Program-made: the position numbers and the translations under genes
The notes under the pieces: model-generated
Database searches by the model: none
Seen by the model: the letters and a program-made list of their open reading frames with translations, nothing else
What the model was told of the DNA's origin: nothing
Source of the DNA: Devosia sp. 67-54
GTDB lineage: Bacteria > Pseudomonadota > Alphaproteobacteria > Rhizobiales > Devosiaceae
Direction of reading: 5' to 3'
DNA: 64,000 bases
Assembly: GCF_001899075.1 (NCBI RefSeq)
Contig: NZ_MKVA01000006.1
Span: forward strand, 310,001-374,000
In this document: in pieces, positions 7,778 through 16,750 of the stretch
Position numbering within the stretch: position 1 is the first letter of the stretch
Layout: each line of letters begins with the position of its first letter

Positions 7778-8899
7778 ATGCCCTGGGACAACAATACGGG
7801 CGGCGGCCGCAACAACAACAGCGGCGGGCCGTGGGGGCAGGCACCACAGGGGGGCGGGCCGCGGCGCGGCGGCACTCCGAGTCTCGAAGATATCCTCAAT
7901 CGCGGCCGTGACCGGCTGCAGGGCGGCTTTCCCGGCGGCCGCTGGGCCATCGTCGGCGGCCTCGCGGTCATCGTCGTCTTCTGGCTGTTCAACTCGATCT
8001 ACACCATCGACGTGCAGGAACGCGGCGTCGAGACGACGTTCGGCAAGCCCAGCGACGAGCTGAGCGGCCCGGGCCTGCACTTCATGTGGTGGCCGATCCA
8101 GAGCGTTGAGCGCATCAAGATCACGCAGAATAAGACCGAGATCGGCTCGGTGGCCTCGCGCAACGGCACCAGCAACAATGACGGGGTGATGCTGACCTCG
8201 GACCAGAACATCGTCGACGCCAAATTCTCGGTGCTGTGGACGATCGACGATCCCAAGGCCTACCTCTACGACGTCAAGGATCCCGACGACATGGTGCGCG
8301 CCACGGCCGAAAGCGCCATGCGCGAGGTGGTGGGCCGCAGCCCGGCGACCGAAATCTTCCGCTCCGACCGTGCCGGCATCCAGACCGAGGTGCAGCAGAT
8401 CATCCAGACCATTCTCGACAGCTACAAGCTGGGCGTACACATCGACCAGGTGAACATCGAGAACGTCGCCCCGCCGCCGGAAGTCAGCGATGCGTTCGCC
8501 GAGGTGCAGCGCGCGCAGCAGGACCAGCAGAAGTTCCAGGAAGACGCCCGCAACTACGCCAACACCCTGCTCGGCAATGCCCGCGGCCAGGCGGCCAAGG
8601 TGCGCGAGGACGCGGCGGCCTATAAGAGCCGCGTGGTGCAGGAGGCGGAAGGCGAGGCTGCGCGCTTCGTGTCCATCTACAACCAGTACGCCAAGGCGCC
8701 GGAGGTGACGCGCCGCCGACTCTATCTCGAGACCATGGAGCAGGTGCTGGCCGGTGCCAGCAAGGTGGTGGTCGAGCCGAGCGCCTCGGGAGCCGCGGGG
8801 GGCGTGCTGCCCTATCTGCCGCTGCCGGCGCTGCGACCGGCCTCGCCGCCGGCCGATACGTCGTCGTCCGCGTCGTCCAGCACCGCCACGGGGAACTGA
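7778..8899 (+). CDS. hflK: FtsH protease modulator HflK
   Basis: 373 residues. N-terminal Gly/Asn-rich cytoplasmic segment ('NNTGGGRNNNSGGPWG'), one transmembrane helix near residues 58-80 ('WAIVGGLAVIVVFWLFNSIYTI'), then an SPFH/band-7 domain ('QERGVETTFGKPSDELSGPGLHFMWWPIQSVE'). A long coiled coil follows ('EVQRAQQDQQKFQEDARNYANTLLGNARGQAAKVREDA'). HflK and HflC assemble a large periplasmic cage around the FtsH protease and tune degradation of membrane proteins. hflC follows after 3 nt and a Do-like protease lies downstream, the usual alphaproteobacterial order. Confidence 0.95.
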   Translation: MPWDNNTGGGRNNNSGGPWGQAPQGGGPRRGGTPSLEDILNRGRDRLQGGFPGGRWAIVGGLAVIVVFWLFNSIYTIDVQERGVETTFGKPSDELSGPGLHFMWWPIQSVERIKITQNKTEIGSVASRNGTSNNDGVMLTSDQNIVDAKFSVLWTIDDPKAYLYDVKDPDDMVRATAESAMREVVGRSPATEIFRSDRAGIQTEVQQIIQTILDSYKLGVHIDQVNIENVAPPPEVSDAFAEVQRAQQDQQKFQEDARNYANTLLGNARGQAAKVREDAAAYKSRVVQEAEGEAARFVSIYNQYAKAPEVTRRRLYLETMEQVLAGASKVVVEPSASGAAGGVLPYLPLPALRPASPPADTSSSASSSTATGN

Positions 8900-8902
8900 G
8901 CC

Positions 8903-10057
8903 ATGAACAGACTCATCGCCGCCGGCGTCGCGCTGGTCGTCATCATCTACCTGCTGGCCTCGTCCATCTACGTGGTGAATGTGCGCCAGCAGGCCATCGT
9001 GCTGCGCTTCGGCCAGATCACCGCCGTGCGCACCGAGCCCGGGCTCTATTTCAAGCTGCCGACCAACCTGATCGACACCGTGCAGCTCATCGAGGACCGG
9101 CTGCTGCGTTACGATATCGCCAACATGCAGTTGCAGGTGAGCGACGGCGCCACCTATGTCGTGGATGCGTTCCTGACCTACCGCATCAACGATCCGGTGA
9201 AGTTCCGCGAGCGTGTGCAGGGCGACCTCGACCTCGCCGAGCAGCGCATCGCCACCCGCTTCGACGCGGCGCTGCGGCAGGTCTACGGCCAGCGCAATTT
9301 CGACGCGGCGCTGTCGGCCGAGCGGCCGGCGATGATGCGCGAGGCGCGCGACCTGATCCGGCCGGGCATGAGCGACCTGGGCATCGACGTCACTGACGTG
9401 CGCATCCTCAGGACCGACCTCACGGCCGACGTCTCCAAGCAGACCTTCGACCGCATGTCGGCGGAACGTCTGGCGCAGGCCGCGGCCATCCGCGCCGGCG
9501 GCCAGCAGGCGGCACAATCGCTCAAGGCCATCGCCGACCGCCAGGCGGTGGAGATCGTGGCTGCCGCCAACAAGGACAGCGAGATCCTGCGCGGCGAGGG
9601 CGATGCCCAGCGCTCGGCGGTTTTCGCCTCGGCCTATGGTGCCGATCCGGAATTCTTTGAATTCTATCGGTCGCTGCAATCGTACCGGACGGCGCTCGGC
9701 AGCTCCGGCACCACCATGGTGCTGTCGCCCAACAGCGAATTCTTCCAGTACTTCAAGGCCGACACGCTCAACGGCACGGTGCCGCAGCCGGCGGCGCCCA
9801 ACGGCATCGCGCCGCTGCCCTCCTCGGAGGTCACCGAGCCCGAACCATCCGACCAGCTGCCCCCCGACAATGTCGGCGCCCCGGTCGACAATTCGGTGGT
9901 GCCGGCGCCGGCTGCGCCCGCTACCCCGAGCGCGGCCAGCTCCAGCGAGCCGTCGCCGGTGCCCAGCAGCGAAGCTGCACCCACAGCGGTCAATCCCGAC
10001 GGCACGATCGTCGCGCCGAGCATCTCGTCCGAGCTGCCCTCGAGCGCGGCCCAGTAG
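8903..10057 (+). CDS. hflC: FtsH protease modulator HflC
   Basis: 384 residues, longer than the roughly 290-330 typical for HflC. An N-terminal transmembrane helix ('LIAAGVALVVIIYLLASSIYVV') leads into a band-7 domain ('VRQQAIVLRFGQITAVRTEPGLYFKLP') and a helical part ending near 'FFEFYRSLQSYRTAL'. The extra length is a C-terminal tail of about 95 residues rich in Pro, Ser, Ala and acidic residues, with no visible fold. It probably hangs in the periplasm. It partners HflK, whose stop is 3 nt upstream. A perfect hairpin follows the gene. Confidence 0.95.
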   Translation: MNRLIAAGVALVVIIYLLASSIYVVNVRQQAIVLRFGQITAVRTEPGLYFKLPTNLIDTVQLIEDRLLRYDIANMQLQVSDGATYVVDAFLTYRINDPVKFRERVQGDLDLAEQRIATRFDAALRQVYGQRNFDAALSAERPAMMREARDLIRPGMSDLGIDVTDVRILRTDLTADVSKQTFDRMSAERLAQAAAIRAGGQQAAQSLKAIADRQAVEIVAAANKDSEILRGEGDAQRSAVFASAYGADPEFFEFYRSLQSYRTALGSSGTTMVLSPNSEFFQYFKADTLNGTVPQPAAPNGIAPLPSSEVTEPEPSDQLPPDNVGAPVDNSVVPAPAAPATPSAASSSEPSPVPSSEAAPTAVNPDGTIVAPSISSELPSSAAQ

Positions 10058-10107
10058 AACGTTTGCCGGCGGCCTTTCTGTTGCCATCGAGCGGGAGCTA
10101 GTTTTGC

Positions 10108-10137
10108 GGCCGGCGAGCGATCGCCGGCCCCAACTTT
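10108..10137 (+). terminator. Probable terminator hairpin after hflC
   Basis: A 9-bp perfect stem, GGCCGGCGA and TCGCCGGCC, with a 4-nt loop occupies 10108-10129. It is followed by CCAACTTTTC, so the U-tract is weak and offset by a few bases. It lies 50 nt after the hflC stop and 85 nt before the protease start, consistent with partial termination between the two transcription units. Confidence 0.5.
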
Positions 10138-10213
10138 TCGTGCGGCTGCGCGGCTTGTACGATGGGGCGAGTGGCTTACAAGTGCGGCCAACGGGGCCGG
10201 GGGAACGGGGAAG

Positions 10214-11683
<1,470 letters not shown>

Positions 11684-11697
11684 CGGGCAGCAGCGCC

Positions 11698-12570
11698 TCA
11701 GCGCACGATCTCGTCCTCGTCATAGCCTTGCAAATAGAGCAGGGCGGTGAGGTCGCCATGGTCGATCCGCACCGCCGCCTGCGCCGCCACCACCGGCTTG
11801 GCATGCAGCGCCACGCCGAGGCCGGCGGCCTTGATCATCTCGAGGTCGTTGGCGCCGTCGCCGACCGCCAGCGTCGCTGCCAGCGGGATGTCGTGGAAGG
11901 CGGCGAGCGTCAGCAGCCGGCTGAGCTTGGCCTCTTTGCCCAGGATCGGATCGGCCACCGTGCCGGTGAGCACGTCGCCGTCGAATTCGAGGATGTTCGC
12001 CATCGCCTCGTCGAAGCCGATGCGCTTGCTGATATAGTCGGCAAAGAAGGTGAAGCCGCCTGAAACCAGCGAGGTGAAGGCGCCGTGCGTCTTCATCGTC
12101 TGCACTAGGGCGCGCCCGCCCGGCGCCAGCGTGATCTGCTCGCGCCGGATCTCCTCGATGCGGCTGCGCGGGAGGCCCTTGAGCAGCTTGACGCGCGTCC
12201 GCAGCGCCTGGGCGAAATCGAGCTCGCCGTTCATGGCGCGGGCAGTGATGGCGGCGACTTCCGCCTTGATGCCCACCGCCGCCGCGAGCTCGTCGATGCA
12301 TTCCTGCTCGATCATGGTGGAATCCATGTCGGCGATCAGCAGCCGCTTGCGGCGGTGCGCCAGCGCCACCTGCGCCACGTCGATCGGCTTGCCGGCCACC
12401 AGCTCGCGCGCCGCCTCGGCGGCCGTCGCCAGCGCGGGGTTGACGAACTCGACCGCGATGCGCTGGTTGAGCACGTTGATCTCGCCGCCGACGGCCCGGT
12501 GTACCGCATGCATCAGCGCGGTGTCGATTGCCGGCTCGGCGGGATTGGCGATGAGGCAGAGAACGGACAC
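11698..12570 (-). CDS. serB: Phosphoserine phosphatase
   Basis: 290 residues. HAD-superfamily enzyme that makes L-serine from phosphoserine, the last step of the phosphorylated serine pathway. Motif I is 'IADMDSTMIEQE' (nucleophile Asp81, acid/base Asp83). Motif II Ser lies in 'TSLVSGGFTFFADY', and motifs III/IV are the Lys in 'LGKEAKLSRLL' and 'AVGDGANDLEMI'. The first 70 residues form the short N-terminal regulatory region typical of the alphaproteobacterial form. It is divergent from miaA with only 15 bp between the starts, so promoters must overlap or lie in the coding regions. Confidence 0.95.
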   Translation of the reverse strand: MSVLCLIANPAEPAIDTALMHAVHRAVGGEINVLNQRIAVEFVNPALATAAEAARELVAGKPIDVAQVALAHRRKRLLIADMDSTMIEQECIDELAAAVGIKAEVAAITARAMNGELDFAQALRTRVKLLKGLPRSRIEEIRREQITLAPGGRALVQTMKTHGAFTSLVSGGFTFFADYISKRIGFDEAMANILEFDGDVLTGTVADPILGKEAKLSRLLTLAAFHDIPLAATLAVGDGANDLEMIKAAGLGVALHAKPVVAAQAAVRIDHGDLTALLYLQGYDEDEIVR

Positions 12571-12585
12571 GGGGCAAGGGCTCGG

Positions 12586-13455
12586 GTGAACAAAAGCGCG
12601 GTTCTGATAGCGGGTCCGACTGCCAGCGGCAAGTCGGCGCTGGCGCTCGCCAAGGCGCGCGAAACGGGCGGCATCGTCGTCAACGCCGACGCGCTACAGG
12701 TCTATGCCGGATTGCGCCTTCTCACGGCCCGGCCGGGCGACGCCGACACCGCCGTTGCGCCGCACCGGCTCTATGGCGTGGTGCCGCCGGAGGTGCGGTT
12801 CTCGACCGGCGGCTGGGCTCGCGCCGCGGCCGAAGTGATCGCCGAAGCCGGCGATGCGCCGCTGATCTTCACGGGCGGTACCGGTCTCTATTTCGCGGCG
12901 CTGACCGAGGGCTTCGCCGATGTCCCCGAGGTGCCGCCGGAGGCGCTGGCCTGGGCCGAGGGCGAGGTGCGCGGCCTCGATCGGGTGGCGCGCGAGCGGC
13001 TGATCGCCGCGCGCGATCCGCTGGTGGCGGCGCGGCTCAAGGCGCCGGACCCGCAGCGGGTGATCCGGGCGCTGGCGGTGCTGCGCGCCACCGGCCGCTC
13101 GCTGGCGACGTTCCAGGATGCGCCGCAGCGCGGCCTGCTCGAGGGCTGGCGGCTCGAGCGGATCGTGCTCAACCCGGACCGCGAGGTGCTGCGCCGGCGC
13201 ATCGCGGTGCGCTTCGAGGCGATGCTGGCGGAGGGCGCGGCCGACGAGGTGCGCGACCTGCTGGCGCTCGGCCTCGATCCGACGCTGCCGGTGATGAAGG
13301 CCATCGGCGTGCGCGAGATCGGCGACTGGCTGGCCGGCCGCATCGATCGCGACACCATGGTGGAGCGCGCCGTGATCGCCACGCGGCAATATGCCAAGCG
13401 GCAGCGCACCTGGTTCCGGGCGCGCATGGCCGACTGGAGCTGGCGCGAGCGCTAG
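12586..13455 (+). CDS. miaA: tRNA dimethylallyltransferase
   Basis: 289 residues from a GTG at 12586; the frame is open further left but that part is antisense to serB. The P-loop 'LIAGPTASGKSALAL' lies at residues 6-20, followed by 'GIVVNADALQVYAGLRLLTARP', 'APHRLYGVVPPEVRFSTGGWARAA', 'LIFTGGTGLYFAAL' and 'AIGVREIGDWLAGR'. MiaA transfers a dimethylallyl group to A37 of tRNAs reading UNN codons. The serB/miaA divergent arrangement is, from memory, common in this order. It overlaps the convergent MATE gene by 4 nt. Confidence 0.94.
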   Translation: MNKSAVLIAGPTASGKSALALAKARETGGIVVNADALQVYAGLRLLTARPGDADTAVAPHRLYGVVPPEVRFSTGGWARAAAEVIAEAGDAPLIFTGGTGLYFAALTEGFADVPEVPPEALAWAEGEVRGLDRVARERLIAARDPLVAARLKAPDPQRVIRALAVLRATGRSLATFQDAPQRGLLEGWRLERIVLNPDREVLRRRIAVRFEAMLAEGAADEVRDLLALGLDPTLPVMKAIGVREIGDWLAGRIDRDTMVERAVIATRQYAKRQRTWFRARMADWSWRER

Positions 13456-14882
13456 ACCGGCGTTCTCGACGTCAGTCCGAGCCGGTCGCGGAGCGCAAAG
13501 CGCACCGTCAGCACCAGCCCCACCGCGGCGAGGCCGGCCGCCAGCCCCATCCAGATGCCGACGCCGCGCAGGCCGAGCGGAAAGCCGAACAGATAGCTCA
13601 CCGGAAAGCCGACGAGCCAATAGCCGATCAGCGCGATCAGCAGCGGCATCTTGGTGTCGGACAGGCCGCGCAGCGCTGCGCTCATCGTCACCTGCGTGCC
13701 GTCGAACAATTGGAAGAAGCCGGCAACGATCAGATAGCTGGTGGCAAGGCTGATAGCGTGGGTGTTGACCGGATTGGCCGGATCGAGGAACAGGCCGACG
13801 AAGACCCTGGGCGCGACGAGGAAGGCGATCGCCGTCGCCGCCATGAACAGCAGCGTGACCAGCAGGGCCATCCAGCCGGCGCGGCGGATGCCCTCGCGGT
13901 CGTGCTCGCCATAGGCAAGGCCGACCCGCACCGTCGCCGCCTGGCTGATGCCGAGCGGCACCATGAAGCTGATCGAGGCCAGTTGCAGCGCGATGGCATG
14001 CGCCGCCACCTCGTCCTGGCCCAGCCAGCCCTGCAGCAGCGCCGCCGAGGTGAACAGCAGCACCTCGGCGAGGCGCATGACGCCGATGGGCAGGCCGATG
14101 CGGAACAGCTCGCGGAAGCGCGGCCAGTCGGGCCTGAAGAAATTGTGGAACACGTGGTAGCGGCGGAAGCGCCGGTGCCACACGGTGTAGGCCACGGTCA
14201 GCACCAGCATGGCAAAGCTGGTGCAACTGGTGGCGATGCCGGCGCCGGCGAGCTCCAGCCGCGGAAAGCCCCAATTGCCGAAGATCAGCAGCCAGTCGAG
14301 GAAGACGTTGACGAAGAACCCGGCGACCGTGATCAGCAGAATGACGCGTGTCGCGCCATGGGCGCTGAGGAAGGAGCGGAACACCACGATCTGGAACGCC
14401 GGAAAGATCGCCCAGATGACGAAGTGGATGAAGCGGTCGGCCATCGCCACCAGTTCCGGCTCCTGCCCGAGTGCCGAATAGATCGGAGCGATGTTCCAGA
14501 TCATCGGGGCGAGCAGCAGCGCCACCAGCGTCGCGGCCCAGATGCCCTGGCGCAGCGTGCGACGCACCGAGCGCAGGTCGCGCGCCCCCAGCGCCTGCGC
14601 CACCATCGGCGCCACCGCCTCGACGATGCCCATGCCGAAGATCTGCATGGCGATGAACAGCGCGTTGGCGAGCGCCGCCGCGGCGAGGAATTTCGGCCCG
14701 AGCCAGCCCAGCATCACCACATCGGTGGCGCCGAGCGAGATCTGGGCGAGCTGCGCCACCATCAGCGGCCAGCCGAGCTTGAACAGGGCGCCGAACTCGG
14801 CGCCCCAGCTCAGGGCGACAGGCAAGGATGGTGCGGCGCCGGGAGTCGGCGCTGCCGATGGTATGCTCATTTCGGGTTCCAC
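13452..14882 (-). CDS. MATE family efflux transporter
   Basis: 476 residues with about 12 hydrophobic segments, the standard MATE topology. N-terminal signature 'LGWPLMVAQLAQISLGATDVVMLGWLGPKFLAAAALANALF'; the second half repeats the fold ('LRIGLPIGVMRLAEVLLFTSAALL'). MATE proteins export cationic drugs or metabolites using Na+ or H+. The start is uncertain: GTG at 14882 or ATG at 14870 ('MSIPSAAPTPG'); neither has a clear ribosome-binding site. Convergent with miaA, overlapping by 4 nt. Substrate unknown. Confidence 0.93.
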   Translation of the reverse strand: MEPEMSIPSAAPTPGAAPSLPVALSWGAEFGALFKLGWPLMVAQLAQISLGATDVVMLGWLGPKFLAAAALANALFIAMQIFGMGIVEAVAPMVAQALGARDLRSVRRTLRQGIWAATLVALLLAPMIWNIAPIYSALGQEPELVAMADRFIHFVIWAIFPAFQIVVFRSFLSAHGATRVILLITVAGFFVNVFLDWLLIFGNWGFPRLELAGAGIATSCTSFAMLVLTVAYTVWHRRFRRYHVFHNFFRPDWPRFRELFRIGLPIGVMRLAEVLLFTSAALLQGWLGQDEVAAHAIALQLASISFMVPLGISQAATVRVGLAYGEHDREGIRRAGWMALLVTLLFMAATAIAFLVAPRVFVGLFLDPANPVNTHAISLATSYLIVAGFFQLFDGTQVTMSAALRGLSDTKMPLLIALIGYWLVGFPVSYLFGFPLGLRGVGIWMGLAAGLAAVGLVLTVRFALRDRLGLTSRTPV

Positions 14883-15021
14883 TCGCGCCGGCGGTGTAGC
14901 CGATGCGGCGCGGCTTGCCTAGAGATCGGCCACCGGGGCGAAGGATGCACCGCCCTGGCGGAGATGTCGCCGACGGCCGCGACGTGCAGTGGCAGGTCGG
15001 GCGTCGCTGTCGAGCACCGTC

Positions 15022-15053
15022 GCAAACAGAAAGGGCGGTCCGAAGACCGCCCT
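15022..15053 (-). terminator. Intrinsic terminator of the SH3-domain gene
   Basis: Read on the minus strand, AGGGCGGTC and GACCGCCCT form a perfect 9-bp stem closed by a TTCG tetraloop, followed by TTTCTGTTT. It lies 11 nt after the stop of the SH3-domain gene. A stable UUCG hairpin plus a U-rich tail is a textbook rho-independent terminator. The roughly 140 bp between it and the MATE gene hold nothing I recognise. Confidence 0.8.
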
Positions 15054-15063
15054 GGGCATTTGT

Positions 15064-15459
15064 TTACCACCACCAGTGGTGGGGGCCCGGCATCGGCGGC
15101 CAGGGCCGCGGCGGCGGGGGCCGGTGATGGTGCATCGGCGGCGGGTAGCCGAAGCCGAAGTGGAAGGTCACGTCCGGCACCGGCACTGGACGCGGGCGAT
15201 AGCGGCCCTCGCTCAGATAGGCGCAGTTGACCCAGCCATTCGGGCCCGGCTTGGTCACCGCGCACCAGCCGTTCGACCGGCCGGTGATGTTGACGTATTC
15301 GCCCGGCGCGAGCGTGTCGACGACGCGATAGCTGGTGCTGGGGCCCGAGCGGACGTTGACGGACGTCGTGGCCACGGCGGCAAACGCGGCGCCGGCGGTG
15401 AGGATGGTCACGGCGGCGCCGAGCGCCCCGGCCTTGATCAAATTGGTCTTGATCGTCAT
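15064..15459 (-). CDS. Secreted bacterial SH3-domain protein with His/Pro/Trp-rich tail
   Basis: 131 residues. A signal peptide (residues 1-28, ending 'AGAAFAA') precedes one bacterial SH3 domain, about residues 31-85: 'TTSVNVRSGPSTSYRVVDTLAPGEYVNITGRSNGWCAVT'. SH3b domains usually bind cell-wall or protein ligands in the envelope. The last 40 residues are low-complexity Pro, His, Arg and Trp, ending in three Trp, which could bind metal or membranes. A good AAGGGA site precedes the ATG. A terminator follows. A related but frameshifted SH3-like remnant lies about 350 bp away on the other strand. Confidence 0.82.
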   Translation of the reverse strand: MTIKTNLIKAGALGAAVTILTAGAAFAAVATTSVNVRSGPSTSYRVVDTLAPGEYVNITGRSNGWCAVTKPGPNGWVNCAYLSEGRYRPRPVPVPDVTFHFGFGYPPPMHHHRPPPPRPWPPMPGPHHWWW

Positions 15460-15803
15460 GAGTTTCCCTTTCTCGCCCCTTGGTTGGTAAAGACGCGGCC
15501 GGTCGAATTGATCCCGGATGTCGTGAAGTTAACGCCTTGGACAGGAACGAAGTTCCCGAGCCCGGCTGCGGCAAAGTCGGCATCTGCGCGCTGATAGGCG
15601 GCCTTTATCGACGGCCGGTACGCCAAAGGGTGGACTACGGCTGCTCCGAACTCCGGCAGCATGGTCGATGCGCTCGGCCTGCATTGCCTGGTGACAGCCA
15701 CAGCGCCTCTGTCTCCGGCGCAAAAGCCGATCAAGAAGGTTGGCAAGGCCAAAAGCCCGACGGCACGTCCCGGCCGGGTGGCGGCGGCGCGGACGATACG
15801 GCG
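15460..15803. other. Region without a supported gene
   Basis: 344 bases between the SH3-domain gene and the SH3-like remnant. Reading frames exist on both strands, but none shows a recognisable family, a convincing ribosome-binding site or conserved-looking composition. One minus-strand frame ends overlapping the SH3 start (see rejected items). It may be decayed sequence upstream of the remnant. Confidence 0.5.
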
Positions 15804-15979
15804 GTGGCGCCGAACGGCACCACCATCTACCACCAGCCCAACGGCGATGAGAGCGACGACAATATCGCCGACTATGTCGATGCGGGCGGCACGGTGACCA
15901 TCATTTCGTGCGATGGCAATTTTGCCACGTCAGCCGGCCGACCGAGGGCTACGTCTGGCACGCAGACATCGGCCGCTGA
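15804..15979 (+). pseudogene. Frameshifted SH3-like domain remnant
   Basis: The plus frame reads 'APNGTTIYHQPNGDESDDNIADY' and on to 'TVTIISCDGNF' up to about 15925, then loses sense. Shifting frame at the AATTTT run gives 'CHVSRPTEGYVWHADIGR' and a stop at 15977-15979. Joined, this is an SH3b-like end resembling the neighbouring SH3 protein ('YVNITGRSNGWCAVTKPGPNGWVNCAYL'). No start or signal peptide is evident upstream. Either a decayed paralogue or a one-base sequencing error in the T run; the lack of a clear 5' end favours decay. Confidence 0.55.
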
Positions 15980-16002
15980 GCAGGCGCGACGGCCCGGTTG
16001 CG

Positions 16003-16674
16003 CTATGGCGCCGCGACGGTCCTTCGCGCCGAGGCGAACGTGGCGGCGATGAGCGCGTGCCCGGCATCGTTGGGATGGACGACGTCCGGTGACGCGAGGC
16101 TGCCCTCGCGGCAGGCCGCCATGGCTTCGTACACCGGCGCGTAGAATAGGCCATACTCGCCCGCGAGACCGCGGACGGCATCGACATAGGCCTCGAAGCC
16201 GGCGCGGCTCTGTCCGGTGAACCCGGCGCTGCCGAGCTGCAGGCCCGCGTCCGGCGGATAGGGCGGCGAGCCGAGGCAGAGGTCGTGGCGCTCGACGCCG
16301 GCGGCGAGGAGGCCATCGAGCACGATACGATAATCGCGCGCGAAGGCGGCGACGTTGAACCGCGCCGGGTCGGCGGTGTAGCGCGCATCGTTGTAGCCGT
16401 AGAGGATGGCGATGCCGTCGGCGCGGTCGTCGCCGAGCAGGTCCACCCGGAAGCGCGACACGCCGCTGCCGCCGCGTCCGTCGCGCACCGGCGTCGCTTG
16501 CAGCACCGTGCCGCTGCGGCCTTTGTTGACCAGCCGGACGCCCAGCCCGCGCGCCAGCAGGGCCGCCCAGCCCCGCGCCGGCGAGCTCGCGCCCACCCCT
16601 TCGGTGATCGAATCGCCGAACGCCGCCAGCGACCGGGCGCCTCGACTCCTGACGGTTTCCGCAAAATCGGCCAT
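16003..16674 (-). CDS. SGNH/GDSL-type esterase
   Basis: 223 residues. Block I 'AAFGDSITEGVGAS' carries the nucleophile Ser22. Block III is 'AILYGYNDAR' with the oxyanion Asn, and block V is 'DVVHPNDAGH' with the Asp-x-x-His pair. Such enzymes remove acyl groups from sugars, lipids or polysaccharides. There is no signal peptide, so it is cytoplasmic. Its start is 76 bp from a divergent LacI-family regulator with two tandem operators in between, so it is probably co-regulated with the sugar-transport operon. A role as a deacetylase for the imported sugar is a reasonable guess only. Confidence 0.85.
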   Translation of the reverse strand: MADFAETVRSRGARSLAAFGDSITEGVGASSPARGWAALLARGLGVRLVNKGRSGTVLQATPVRDGRGGSGVSRFRVDLLGDDRADGIAILYGYNDARYTADPARFNVAAFARDYRIVLDGLLAAGVERHDLCLGSPPYPPDAGLQLGSAGFTGQSRAGFEAYVDAVRGLAGEYGLFYAPVYEAMAACREGSLASPDVVHPNDAGHALIAATFASARRTVAAP

Positions 16675-16698
16675 CGCGCTTGACTCTCGTGTCTCAGA

Positions 16699-16733
16699 TG
16701 CTAATACGCATTAGCAGCTAATACGCATTAGCA
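16699..16733. promoter_or_regulatory. Tandem LacI-type operators
   Basis: The palindrome TGCTAATACGCATTAGCA at 16699-16716 is followed immediately by a second near-identical copy, GCTAATACGCATTAGC, at 16717-16732. Arms (GCTAAT/ATTAGC) are perfect around a 4-bp centre, and the two centres are 17 bp apart. They sit between the divergent SGNH gene and the LacI-family gene, 18 nt before the latter's start. Size, symmetry and position fit operators bound by that regulator, giving autoregulation and control of both flanking units. Confidence 0.82.
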
Positions 16734-16750
16734 GCAAGGGAGGATGAGGC

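Noticed and set aside
13710-15230. A 506-codon plus-strand frame opposite the MATE gene
   Set aside because: Antisense to a clear transporter gene, with low-complexity charged product (runs of Arg, Gln, Glu); no start signal.
15456-15833. A 125-codon minus-strand frame whose stop overlaps the SH3-domain gene start
   Set aside because: The overlap is suggestive, but there is no ribosome-binding site, no known family, and it runs antisense to the start of the SH3-like remnant. Too weak to call.
16699-16733. A CRISPR-like array
   Set aside because: Only two abutting copies without spacers; each is a palindrome, as expected for operators. No cas genes are present.
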